This document shows, in pieces, positions 25,856 through 33,612 of a DNA stretch of 64,000 bases; the stretch's first letter is position 1, and each line of letters begins with the position of its first letter. The notes below the pieces were generated by a model. It was not told where the DNA came from, did not search any database, and saw nothing but the letters and a program-made list of their open reading frames with translations. The translations under genes were made by a program, and so were the position numbers. Origin of the DNA: JBBQKG01 sp038326655 (GTDB taxonomy: Bacteria; Actinomycetota; Thermoleophilia; Solirubrobacterales; JBBDJG01). Location of the stretch: the NCBI GenBank assembly GCA_038326655.1, contig JBBQKG010000005.1, forward strand, positions 54,796-118,795, in the 5' to 3' direction.

Positions 25856-28092
25856 GGTCCCCTGTCGTACGGGCGGCCGCCGAGCGTCGCCGCGACTCGC
25901 GGGGCCTCCCGCGAGAACCCGGCCGCCGGATCGCGGGGTCGCGCCAGGAACGAGCGCAGCGCCCCCTCGAGCTGTTCCCCAGACCGCTCCCACGGACGCT
26001 CCTCGACGAAGCTGCGCGCGCGCCGCGCGATCGCCCGCGCCCGCGCCGGGTCGTCGACGAGTGCCTCGATCGCGGCCGCCACCGACACGGGATCGGGGTC
26101 CGCCTGGAGGACCACCTCACCGGACTCGCCGAGCGCGGACGAGACGTTGTCGCCGGCGAGCTCGACGACCGGCAGGCCCGAGGCCATCATCTCCTGGGCG
26201 ACGAGTGAATGCGTGGTGAGCGAGAAGGCGATGCCGACCGTGCTCCGCCGGTAGAGGTCGGCCAGGCGCTCGGGCGGGACGACGCCGAGATCGACGTGAT
26301 CGAACGCCGGCTTCGGGCGATCGTGCGAGCCGAACAGCACCACCCGGGTGTCCGGGCGCCGTTCCTTCAGCAGCGCGAGTCCCGAAAGCGCCAGTTCCAC
26401 CCCCCGCCGCGCGGTCTCCTTGCGGGCATAGACCGTCACCGTGGCCGGCTCCCGCGATCCATCTTGGAACCGGTACACGTCGAGGTCCGTGCCGCACTCG
26501 AACGATTCGGCCTCCAGTCCGTAGTCCTGCCGCAGGATCCGCGCCATCCAGGGCGTGTAGGCGACGCAGCGGTACCCCATCCGGTAGGTCTCCTCGGCCC
26601 AGATGTACTCGGCCGAATAGGCGTGGAAGGCGGGCTCGAAGTCCTGGACCAGATAGAGCTTCTCGTAGCAGCCGGGAAGGTCACGCATCGGATAGGCCGT
26701 CCACCATTGGGTCGCGATCCCGACGTCTGCGCCGATCCAGTATTCGAGGCCGTTGAAGACCTGAGCCTCGATCGGGACGAAGCCGGACCTGATGCGCTCG
26801 CGCAGCTCCTCACCGGAGTCGCGCTCGGTGCCCGAGGGGTCGAACACGAAGATGGAGCACCGGTGACCCCGTTGCTCCATCATCCGGATCAGGCGGAAGA
26901 TCGTCATGTGGCCGCCCGAGCCCCGGTCCCAGGGCGGTAGGACCCAGGCGAGCGTGAGGCTCTCCTTCTCCGCGACCGAGCCGGGTGCGGGCTCGAGGGT
27001 CAGAGGACGGCGGGGAAAGCCGGACCGCACGAACGAGAAGTAGTCCCGCGGACGCGGGCGCGCCGAGGCGGGCAGCGGCCCCTCTTCGAGCAGGGGGCTG
27101 GCCGGGACCTCGACCGGGCTGAAGGTCGAGCGCCCGTCAAGCGACAGCGCTTTCCGCACCGGTGCCGGCAATCGGTCCGCGCGCGCGCCGAGACCGGACC
27201 CGAGCGCGCGGACCGCATGGTGCCTGGCGCTGCGCGCGAGCGCCCGGCGAAGCGGGAGCCCCTCCATCCCCTGGCCCTTCATGAACTCGCGATCGAGCCG
27301 GGTCTGGTGGAAAACCGTGCGCGCGGCGTGCTCGAGCCCGAACGGCTCGACGTGTCCGAGCACCTCGCGGAGGCTTCGAAACTCGTCGAAGTAGCGGCGC
27401 AGGAAACGCGCCGGCGGGTAGTCGTGGGAGTGATACACGGCGGCGCCCGGGTGGAAGACCTTCGCGTAGCCGGCCTCGATCATCTCGCGGGCGATCAGCT
27501 GGTCTTCCGCGTAGGGGACCTCGCGATAGGGGATCTGCTTCCACGCCCAGCGCGCGACGGCACCGTTCACGTCCGAGAAGAACTGGAGCTTGTACGGATA
27601 TCGCCGGTAGTCGGCGATCGTCTCCGACGATCGATCCAGCCGGTGCACATCGATCCGCTCGCCGCCTCCCCACGTCCGGAAGTGGTCCCGCATCTCGCGT
27701 GCGAACACATGGCTGTGCCCTGGCCGGGCGATGTGAGGGCCGAAGACCAGCGCGACGTCGTCGGCCTGCGCGAAGCCCTCGATCATCGAGGCGAGCCACT
27801 GCTCCGATGCCGGCGTCGCGTCCTGCGTGAGGAACACGACGGCATCGCCCTTCGCCTCCGCGATCGCGAGGTTCCGCGTGCCGCCGTGAGAGAACTCGGC
27901 GCGAGGGATCTCGATCACGCGGGCGCCGAGCCGGCGCGCGATCTCGACCGAGCCGTCGGTCGAGCCGGAGTCCACGATCAGGACCTCGACCGGGATGTCG
28001 ACGTGCTGCCGCCCAACCGCCCGCAGCACCTCGTCGAGGTACGCGGCTCCGTTCAGGACGGGGATCGCGATCGTGACGGAGGCGATCTTCAA
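25846..28092 (-). CDS. Two-domain glycosyltransferase (family 2 plus family 4, WsaF-like)
   Basis: 748 residues from the TTG at 28092, which overlaps the TGA of the small gene upstream as TTGA; an in-frame ATG at 28176 lies inside that gene and is less likely. Domain 1 (about 1-300) is GT2: VTIAIPVLNGAAYLDEVLRA, VLIVDSGSTDGSVEIARRLG, FSHGGTRNLAIAEA and FLTQDATPASEQWL, a rhamnosyltransferase pattern. Domain 2 (about 390-720) resembles WsaF-type GT4: LTLAWVLPPWDRGSGGHMTI, then FEPAFHAYSAEYIWAEETYR, and THSLVAQEMMASGLPVVELA with the catalytic Glu. One protein would add two successive residues. The linker and C-terminal tail carry no recognisable domain. Confidence 0.85.
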   Translation of the reverse strand: MKIASVTIAIPVLNGAAYLDEVLRAVGRQHVDIPVEVLIVDSGSTDGSVEIARRLGARVIEIPRAEFSHGGTRNLAIAEAKGDAVVFLTQDATPASEQWLASMIEGFAQADDVALVFGPHIARPGHSHVFAREMRDHFRTWGGGERIDVHRLDRSSETIADYRRYPYKLQFFSDVNGAVARWAWKQIPYREVPYAEDQLIAREMIEAGYAKVFHPGAAVYHSHDYPPARFLRRYFDEFRSLREVLGHVEPFGLEHAARTVFHQTRLDREFMKGQGMEGLPLRRALARSARHHAVRALGSGLGARADRLPAPVRKALSLDGRSTFSPVEVPASPLLEEGPLPASARPRPRDYFSFVRSGFPRRPLTLEPAPGSVAEKESLTLAWVLPPWDRGSGGHMTIFRLIRMMEQRGHRCSIFVFDPSGTERDSGEELRERIRSGFVPIEAQVFNGLEYWIGADVGIATQWWTAYPMRDLPGCYEKLYLVQDFEPAFHAYSAEYIWAEETYRMGYRCVAYTPWMARILRQDYGLEAESFECGTDLDVYRFQDGSREPATVTVYARKETARRGVELALSGLALLKERRPDTRVVLFGSHDRPKPAFDHVDLGVVPPERLADLYRRSTVGIAFSLTTHSLVAQEMMASGLPVVELAGDNVSSALGESGEVVLQADPDPVSVAAAIEALVDDPARARAIARRARSFVEERPWERSGEQLEGALRSFLARPRDPAAGFSREAPRVAATLGGRPYDRGPHE

Positions 28093-28343
28093 CGGCGCCT
28101 GAGCGCGTTCTGAGACTTGCGGACCAGCCAGCGAACGACCAGCCTCGCGAGCCTCAGTGGAGCCGTTATCCGCCACGAGAAGGACGCCTCCCGGCTCTCG
28201 AGTAGATGCTTGTAATGCGCTGCGTCTGCACGTTCGGCGGCAATCCGGTGATACGCCTCCCAGGCCTCGGCGGCCCGGCGCTCGGCGTCCTCGGCACGCG
28301 CTTTCCAGTCGATCCCTGGCTCTGCGTTCCCTTCGCCGGACAC
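28089..28343 (-). CDS. Small coiled-coil protein with SWRITAPLR motif
   Basis: 84 residues from a GTG at 28343. A leaderless TATGAT box 6 nt upstream supports that start. The middle is a charged helix (WKARAEDAERRAAEAWEAYH) leading to HYKHLLESREASFSWRITAP and a basic, hydrophobic C-terminus (LRLARLVVRWLVRKS). The SWRxTAPLR motif is often seen in tails or linkers of bacterial glycosyltransferases, where it may touch the membrane. Here it is a stand-alone gene translationally coupled to the two-domain transferase, so it may act as that enzyme's membrane adaptor. No known catalytic domain is present. Confidence 0.65.
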   Translation of the reverse strand: MSGEGNAEPGIDWKARAEDAERRAAEAWEAYHRIAAERADAAHYKHLLESREASFSWRITAPLRLARLVVRWLVRKSQNALRRR

Positions 28344-28349
28344 GGCGGA

Positions 28350-28355
28350 ATCATA
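28350..28355 (-). promoter_or_regulatory. -10 box TATGAT, leaderless promoter
   Basis: On the minus strand TATGAT (five of six to TATAAT) ends 6 nt before the GTG at 28343. No -35 is visible. It would drive the small coiled-coil gene and the fusion transferase. Confidence 0.5.
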
Positions 28356-28407
28356 GGTAACGCGTCCCCGGGGGGCGCCTCTGCGGCAGAACGTGTGAGG
28401 GCCTCGG

Positions 28408-28413
28408 TATCCT
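28408..28413 (+). promoter_or_regulatory. Weak -10 box TATCCT
   Basis: TATCCT ends 10 nt before the ATG at 28424, slightly further than a strict leaderless spacing. The same TATCCTC string occurs at 9898 ahead of rfbF. Confidence 0.3.
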
Positions 28414-28423
28414 CCCCGCGCCG

Positions 28424-29155
28424 ATGACCCAAGACATCAGCGACTACTCGCAGGTACATCGTCACTTCCTGACGAACGAGCTGCCGACGCTCCTGCTGGA
28501 AACGGCTGCCGCGCAGCAGCGAGGCTCGGTCGCCGACCTCGGCGCCGGGGACGGAGCCGTGCTGTGGGCGCTCGAGCAGCGCCACCTGCTCGGGGATATG
28601 GCATATGCGGTGGATATCTCGCCCGAGCGCGTAGCGGCGGCGAAGCTGGTCTCGCCCCGCATCCGTGGCGTGGTCGCCGACGCCACCGATGTGCGGGAGC
28701 TGCCCGACGAGTCCGTGGACGGGGTGATCGTCTCGCAGGTGATCGAGCACATTCCCGACGACCGGCAGCTGGCGCCGGAGGTTGCGCGTCTGCTCAAGCC
28801 GGGCGGATGGTGGTACGTGGGCAGCGTGCTCAAGGGCCCGCGGGCATGGTGGTTCTACCGCGTCGACGGCGTCCGTCGCCTCGATCCGACCCACGTGCGC
28901 GAATACGAGTCGCCGGACCAGCTCGTGAAAGCGCTCGCGCACCCGAGGCTGGGTGTCACCGACGTGAAGGTCACATCCATGTCCTTTCCGGTCGTCGACC
29001 TGGCCGCGCGCGCCGGCGCGCTCGCCCGGCTGTTCCCGTTCGAGCGGCTCTCGACGATCTACGTCAAGCGGCCGGCGCTCGCACGACTGCGCAACATCCG
29101 CATGAGGGTGCCCGGCTACAGCCTGGTCGAAGTCGCGGGCCGCAAGGCTTCCTAG
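28424..29155 (+). CDS. SAM-dependent class I methyltransferase
   Basis: 243 residues. SAM motif I is SVADLGAGDGAVLWALEQ, followed by AYAVDISPERVAAAK, VADATDVRELPDESVDGVIV and QVIEHIPDDRQLAPEVARLL, then LKPGGWWYVGSV. The fold is complete but the substrate is not indicated. Being in a polysaccharide locus, it may add an O-methyl group to a sugar or a terminal residue that stops chain growth; this is inference. It is a single gene whose stop overlaps the stop of the convergent operon (CTAG). Confidence 0.85.
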   Translation: MTQDISDYSQVHRHFLTNELPTLLLETAAAQQRGSVADLGAGDGAVLWALEQRHLLGDMAYAVDISPERVAAAKLVSPRIRGVVADATDVRELPDESVDGVIVSQVIEHIPDDRQLAPEVARLLKPGGWWYVGSVLKGPRAWWFYRVDGVRRLDPTHVREYESPDQLVKALAHPRLGVTDVKVTSMSFPVVDLAARAGALARLFPFERLSTIYVKRPALARLRNIRMRVPGYSLVEVAGRKAS

Positions 29156-30030
29156 AGCGCTCGGTCCCGGACCATCTCGCGATCCTCCGCGCCCGTCAGG
29201 TCGAACGTGCCGAACGGCGGAACGATCCGGTCCTGCTCGAGCGTCATGCGCTGCCTGGTCGCGTCGGTGCGCGCACGCTGGAGCGCCGCGAAGCGGCGGA
29301 CGTACCAGTGGCGGAAGTGGATCCGGTAGGCGATCGCGAGCGTGTCGACGAACATCCACCGGACCGCCTCGCTCGTGATGCCGCTTCCGGAGAAACGGTA
29401 GTTCAGCCTGATCGGGGTCTCCTCGACGCGGTCGAAGCCGAATTCGGCACCAACCGCCAACAACTCGAGGTCGTACGCGTAACGCTTGATCAGAAGCAGC
29501 GGCACGACCGTCTCGAGCATCTCCCGGCGGAAGAGCTTGGCCCCCACCTGCGTGTCGCGCACGTTGATCCGGAAGAGCATCCGTACGAGCAGCTGAAACC
29601 CGGCGGAGTAGACGCGGCGGATCAGCGGGTAATGCACGCGGCTGTCCGGGTGCCGCTTGCTGCCGATCACCGCGTCGACCTCGGGGCCGCGCTCGAAGCG
29701 GCGGGCCGCGTCCACGATCACCTCGGGATCGACGTCGCGGTCACTGTCGAGCCAGCCGATCAACCGTCCGCGCGCGTGCGCCAGCCCGCAGGTGACCGCC
29801 ACTCCCTTCCCGTGGTTGTCCTCATATCGCAGCACTCTCACGCGCGGATCCCCGATTGCGCTTGCGAGTTTCGCGGTCCCGTCGGTGCTGCCGTCGCAGA
29901 CCACGATCAGCTCGCACGGCCGCTCCAGTTGGTCCAGCGCGTGCAGCATCGCCCGCACGCTGTCCTGGATGAAGGCGGCGCCGTTGTGAACCGGCGTGAC
30001 CAGCGACAGGTAAGGATCCTGCTCGGTCAC
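29152..30030 (-). CDS. DPM1-like family 2 glycosyltransferase
   Basis: 292 residues, GTG start overlapping the flippase stop (GTGA). Motifs are LSLVTPVHNGAAFIQDSVRA, LIVVCDGSTDGTAKLASAIG, NHGKGVAVTCGLAHARGRLI and WLDSDRDVDPEVIVDAARRF. RDTQVGAKLFRREMLETV is the conserved block of polyprenyl-phosphate sugar synthases. It is the last of eight genes in a minus-strand operon and probably supplies a lipid-linked sugar for the membrane proteins at 33609 and 35785. A second DPM1-like gene sits at 20451. Confidence 0.87.
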   Translation of the reverse strand: MTEQDPYLSLVTPVHNGAAFIQDSVRAMLHALDQLERPCELIVVCDGSTDGTAKLASAIGDPRVRVLRYEDNHGKGVAVTCGLAHARGRLIGWLDSDRDVDPEVIVDAARRFERGPEVDAVIGSKRHPDSRVHYPLIRRVYSAGFQLLVRMLFRINVRDTQVGAKLFRREMLETVVPLLLIKRYAYDLELLAVGAEFGFDRVEETPIRLNYRFSGSGITSEAVRWMFVDTLAIAYRIHFRHWYVRRFAALQRARTDATRQRMTLEQDRIVPPFGTFDLTGAEDREMVRDRAL

Positions 30031-31409
30031 AGGCGGTCTCGAATCGTGTCTCGGGGAGCCATCAACAGCCGGTGGAAGGCGAGCTCGTTCCCGAGCAGCA
30101 CCGCGCCCGCAACGACCGCCTGCACGACCGCGATCTGGGTGGGCGAGTCGTGGAACAGCGTGATGCCCGTGATCTGCAGGAGGATCCCGGCTCCGATCAG
30201 CATGCTCCACCGGCGGTCCTCGATCGCCACCGAATAGATCACGAGCAGATAGAGCAGCGCCATGCCGGCCCCGGCGCAGACGATCGGCAGCACGCCGTTC
30301 GTCGCCCCCAGGTAGTCGGCTCCGAACATCGTCCGGATCACGAGCTCCGGCTGCAGGGCCGCGGGAACGGCCGCGATCACGGTCGTAACCACGACGAGCA
30401 TCGCCGCGATGCGCAGCACGCGCCCCGCATCCCGGCTCGAGTGCCGCGCGCGCGCCGCGTTCGGCACCATCACCACGGCCACCGCGCCCGGCAGGAACAT
30501 CACCACCTTGCCGATCGTGGACAGGGCGGCGTAGAGCCCGACCTCCTTCGAAGGCAGGAACAGCTTCGCCATCAGGATGTCGAGATTGCTGATCACGGCG
30601 AACGCGATGAAGGCAAGGCTCGCCGACACGGCCCGCGCGTCGGGCTTCCGGCGCAGGCCCGAGGTCGCCGCGCCGGTACCCCGCCGGATGATCAGGTCGC
30701 CGCGCAGCAGCCAACACGCGCACACCAGCACGACTCCGACTCCCAGGGCCTGGCCCGCCAGCGCGCCGCCCGAGCCCCCCGCGGGGCTCAGAGCCCATGG
30801 CACTCCGAAGGCGACGCGCGAGACGGCGATCGCGAGCAGCATCGAGCCGTATGCGAGATAGCGGTCCATCCCCTGCAGGGTTCCCATCGCGACCGGCAGG
30901 AGGAAGGTGAGCATCACGAGCGGGGCGAGCGCGATCGCGGGGCCCGTGGCCTGAAGGTCGAGCAGGTCGACGATCAGCGGGATCGACAGCGTGTAGAGGA
31001 CGCCGACCGCGATCGCGATCACGGTGACGTGCGCGAACGCGTAGCGAATCAGGTAACCGACCCGGTCGAAGCGACCCTTCGCCCGGTAGCTCGCGACGCG
31101 CTCGGCGATCACCGTTTGAGCGGCGCCGGTCGGGATCGTGATCACGACGAGCAGCGCGAGCAACGCCGTCAGGTCACCGTAGCTGGCGGGCTTCAGCAGC
31201 CGGCTGAAAACGAGGTTCGAGCTGTAGTTCACCGCGCTCCCGACCAGCGTCAGCATCACCATCAGCGACGCGCCCTTGCCCATCCTGGACAGAAGCGTGC
31301 GGGGCGACGTCACGAGCTGAAGGTCGGGCTGCCCGCTTGGCGGCTGCGCGTTCGCGCCGCCCGCCGGTGCCCTCGGCGTTTGCTCGAGGCTTGCTGGAGA
31401 TCTGCTCAT
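30027..31409 (-). CDS. Wzx-type oligosaccharide flippase (second)
   Basis: 460 residues, ATG start overlapping the epimerase stop (ATGA). After a Pro/Ala-rich cytoplasmic head come about 12 hydrophobic segments, beginning GASLMVMLTLVGSAVNYSSN, then LVFSRLLKPASYGDLTALLA, which is the polysaccharide-exporter opening, and SNLDILMAKLFLPSKEVGLY in the middle. It should flip a lipid-linked glycan outward. Its presence together with the flippase at 14407 and the ABC exporter at 45501 suggests more than one surface polymer. Confidence 0.87.
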   Translation of the reverse strand: MSRSPASLEQTPRAPAGGANAQPPSGQPDLQLVTSPRTLLSRMGKGASLMVMLTLVGSAVNYSSNLVFSRLLKPASYGDLTALLALLVVITIPTGAAQTVIAERVASYRAKGRFDRVGYLIRYAFAHVTVIAIAVGVLYTLSIPLIVDLLDLQATGPAIALAPLVMLTFLLPVAMGTLQGMDRYLAYGSMLLAIAVSRVAFGVPWALSPAGGSGGALAGQALGVGVVLVCACWLLRGDLIIRRGTGAATSGLRRKPDARAVSASLAFIAFAVISNLDILMAKLFLPSKEVGLYAALSTIGKVVMFLPGAVAVVMVPNAARARHSSRDAGRVLRIAAMLVVVTTVIAAVPAALQPELVIRTMFGADYLGATNGVLPIVCAGAGMALLYLLVIYSVAIEDRRWSMLIGAGILLQITGITLFHDSPTQIAVVQAVVAGAVLLGNELAFHRLLMAPRDTIRDRL

Positions 31410-32611
31410 TGCTCGATGTGCTCGGAGGTCGCCTCGTCGGCGACAGATGAGCCACCGGCGGCATCATTGCCGGTATGGGCCGAAAGCGCCCGCTCGCGCT
31501 CCGGGAGGAACCCCCGTTCCTCGAGGCACCGGACGATCCGGTCGGAGGGACTTTCGGGAAGGCGGATCGGCTCGCTCCGAAGGCGCTCGGGGTCGTCGAG
31601 GAACTCCCGAACGGTCGCGAGGTCGCCGCGCGAGAGCACGACCGAGCCGCCGAGCCCCGTTGCGTGCTCGGTGGCGGTGCGGTGGATGAGGCAGGGGTGC
31701 CCCATGAATGCGCATTCCTCCTGGCTGCCGCCCGAGTCGGTGACGAGAAAGACGCTCTTCTTCAACAGGGAAAGGAAGTGAAAGTAGCGCTGCCGGGGGA
31801 TGCGCACCAGTCGCTCCCCGTCGAAGAGACTGCTCAGTCCGGCTGATTCGACGGCGGCGGCCGTGATCGGATGGTCCACGAACAGCAGGCGCACGCCCCG
31901 GTCTGCCGACTCGCGAAGGACCTGGAGCACCGCGCGAAGCCCGTCCTCGTTGTAGAGGAGCTCCTGCCGGTGGAGGGAGACGAGCCCGAAGGGCTCGGCC
32001 GGCACGTCGATGCCGGGCGGGAGCTCGGCGGGGATGTCGCCGAGGTTGTCGCTGATCGTGTTGTGAGCCGTGTCGATGATCTCGCCGCGAACTCGCTCCG
32101 CGGTCAGGTTCGCAACGGAACCGGGCCCGGGAGCAAAGTGGATCCGGGTCAGCCTCGCGGCGAGCTTGCGGTTGAGCTCCTCCGGGAAGGGATTGCGCCA
32201 GTCGCCGCTCCGCATTCCAGCCTCGATGTGCGCGACGGGGACTCGAAGAAGCTGGCCGATGACGGCGCCAAGGACGGTCGTCATCGTGTCCCCGTGAACT
32301 ACGACCAGGGGCCTCCCCTCACCGCTGCGGATCTGCGAGGCGAGCTTGCGACGGTGCCTGGCAAAGTTGACCGACACCTCGCCGAGCCAGCGGGGGATGT
32401 GGCGAGGGCGCTCGAGGTCCTCGCCGCGATACCCGTGTCCCAGCCACACGTCCGGCGCGGACAGGCCGAAGTCGGAGAGCATCGGCAGGATCTGCCCGGC
32501 TTGCTGAGCCGTGCACAGCCTCAGCAGCGGAGCGCCGCGGTCCTCGAGCCGGCGGAGGACCGGCGCAAGCTTGATCAGCTCACCGGTGGTTCCATAGGCA
32601 AACGCGATCAT
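31406..32611 (-). CDS. wecB: UDP-N-acetylglucosamine 2-epimerase (non-hydrolysing type)
   Basis: 401 residues. It interconverts UDP-GlcNAc and UDP-ManNAc. Residues matching the known active site are visible: Asp in VVVHGDTMTTVLGA, Glu in HIEAGMRSGDW, Glu in NPFPEELNRKLAARL and His in VSLHRQELL. The UDP-binding end has VTDSGGSQEECAFMGHPCL. The N-terminus reads GTTGELIKLAPVLRRL in place of the more common GTRPEAIK. The last 30 residues are a non-conserved tail. It overlaps the upstream transferase (ATGA). It lies 26 kb from the dehydrogenase that would use its product. Confidence 0.88.
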   Translation of the reverse strand: MIAFAYGTTGELIKLAPVLRRLEDRGAPLLRLCTAQQAGQILPMLSDFGLSAPDVWLGHGYRGEDLERPRHIPRWLGEVSVNFARHRRKLASQIRSGEGRPLVVVHGDTMTTVLGAVIGQLLRVPVAHIEAGMRSGDWRNPFPEELNRKLAARLTRIHFAPGPGSVANLTAERVRGEIIDTAHNTISDNLGDIPAELPPGIDVPAEPFGLVSLHRQELLYNEDGLRAVLQVLRESADRGVRLLFVDHPITAAAVESAGLSSLFDGERLVRIPRQRYFHFLSLLKKSVFLVTDSGGSQEECAFMGHPCLIHRTATEHATGLGGSVVLSRGDLATVREFLDDPERLRSEPIRLPESPSDRIVRCLEERGFLPERERALSAHTGNDAAGGSSVADEATSEHIEQ

Positions 32612-33612
32612 CGAAGGCGCGCCCTCAAGGCCATCGCGCCCCCGCGCCAGATACCTGCCGAGTAGGCGGCGGCGAACGGGCCGCTGAGCGCCGAGAACGC
32701 GACGACGTCGGCGGGCGGGCGCCCGAGGCTTGCGGCCCAGGCCGCGGCGAGCACCGGGACCCCCGCCGCGATCGCGCCGGCCCACAACGGCTTCTTGGCG
32801 GCAAGTGCCGCGAATGCCACCGAGGCGGGAAAGAAAGCGATTACGACCGGGAAGAAACGAGTGCCGCGCCTGCCGAATCCGTCCACGAACACCGTGCCGC
32901 GGTGGAAGGAGTGCCGGAGGAAGCGGTGCAGCGACTCGCGCGCGTGGTAGCGGCAGGCGAAGCCCGGCGAGAGGTTGATCCGCTGGCCACGCGCGATCGA
33001 ACGGATCAGCACGGTGTCGTCGTTGGCGAACCGAGGGTCGTCGTACATGGAGCGAAACTCCGTGAGGGCGCTCAGGAGCGATTCGCGGGGTGCCAGGAAG
33101 CAGGTCGTGCCCTTCGGATAGCGATCGTAGTCCTCGAGCCCGAAGCTCATCGTGCGCGGGTTCCGGAGATAGTCGGGCCACGCGGCGAACGCGACCGTCC
33201 GCCAGAAACGAGCGAACGGATTGCGCGCGACGTCGACTTCTACATGCCCGTTCCAGACGGGAAGCTCACCGTCGATTCGCGTAGAGACGAACCGCAGCGC
33301 GTCGGAACCGATCAGCACGCGACTGTCGAGCAAGAGCACGAGGTCGCCGCCAGCCGCCTGGATGCCCGCCTTGCGCGCCTCGAACCGGCCCCGATTTTCC
33401 TGCGTGATCGTGCGGGTCGGCACTCCCGGCGCCAGCGCGGCGAGCGCTTCCCTGGTCGGCTCGTCGGAGCCGTCGTCGACGATCACGATCTCGGTGACGT
33501 CGGCAAACGGGGAGCTTCGAACCGCTCCGACTGCGTCCTCCACGCAGCGGGCGATCCAGTCTGGCTCGTTGTAGACCGGAATCACGATCGACAGGCTGGG
33601 GGCGGCCGTCAA
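32608..33612 (-). CDS. Glycosyltransferase family 2 with C-terminal membrane segments
   Basis: 334 residues from the TTG at 33612, which overlaps the upstream TGA as TTGA. It starts LTAAPSLSIVIPVYNEPDWI and continues with TEIVIVDDGSDEPTREALAA, GRFEARKAGIQAAGGDLVLL and LLDSRVLIGSDAL. The second half has a conserved-looking YHARESLHRFLRHSFHRGTV and then three hydrophobic segments (FFPVVIAFFPASVAFAALAA and two more). The C-terminus is basic. The layout is that of membrane-bound processive or polyprenyl-linked GT2 enzymes. Specificity is unknown. Confidence 0.82.
   Translation of the reverse strand: MTAAPSLSIVIPVYNEPDWIARCVEDAVGAVRSSPFADVTEIVIVDDGSDEPTREALAALAPGVPTRTITQENRGRFEARKAGIQAAGGDLVLLLDSRVLIGSDALRFVSTRIDGELPVWNGHVEVDVARNPFARFWRTVAFAAWPDYLRNPRTMSFGLEDYDRYPKGTTCFLAPRESLLSALTEFRSMYDDPRFANDDTVLIRSIARGQRINLSPGFACRYHARESLHRFLRHSFHRGTVFVDGFGRRGTRFFPVVIAFFPASVAFAALAAKKPLWAGAIAAGVPVLAAAWAASLGRPPADVVAFSALSGPFAAAYSAGIWRGGAMALRARLR

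Noticed and set aside
22129..26208. A 1359-codon open frame on the plus strand
   Set aside because: It runs opposite the membrane protein at 21310 and through the DUF2142 gene in another frame. Its translation is rich in Arg, Asp and His without any domain, which is typical of antisense frames in high-GC DNA.
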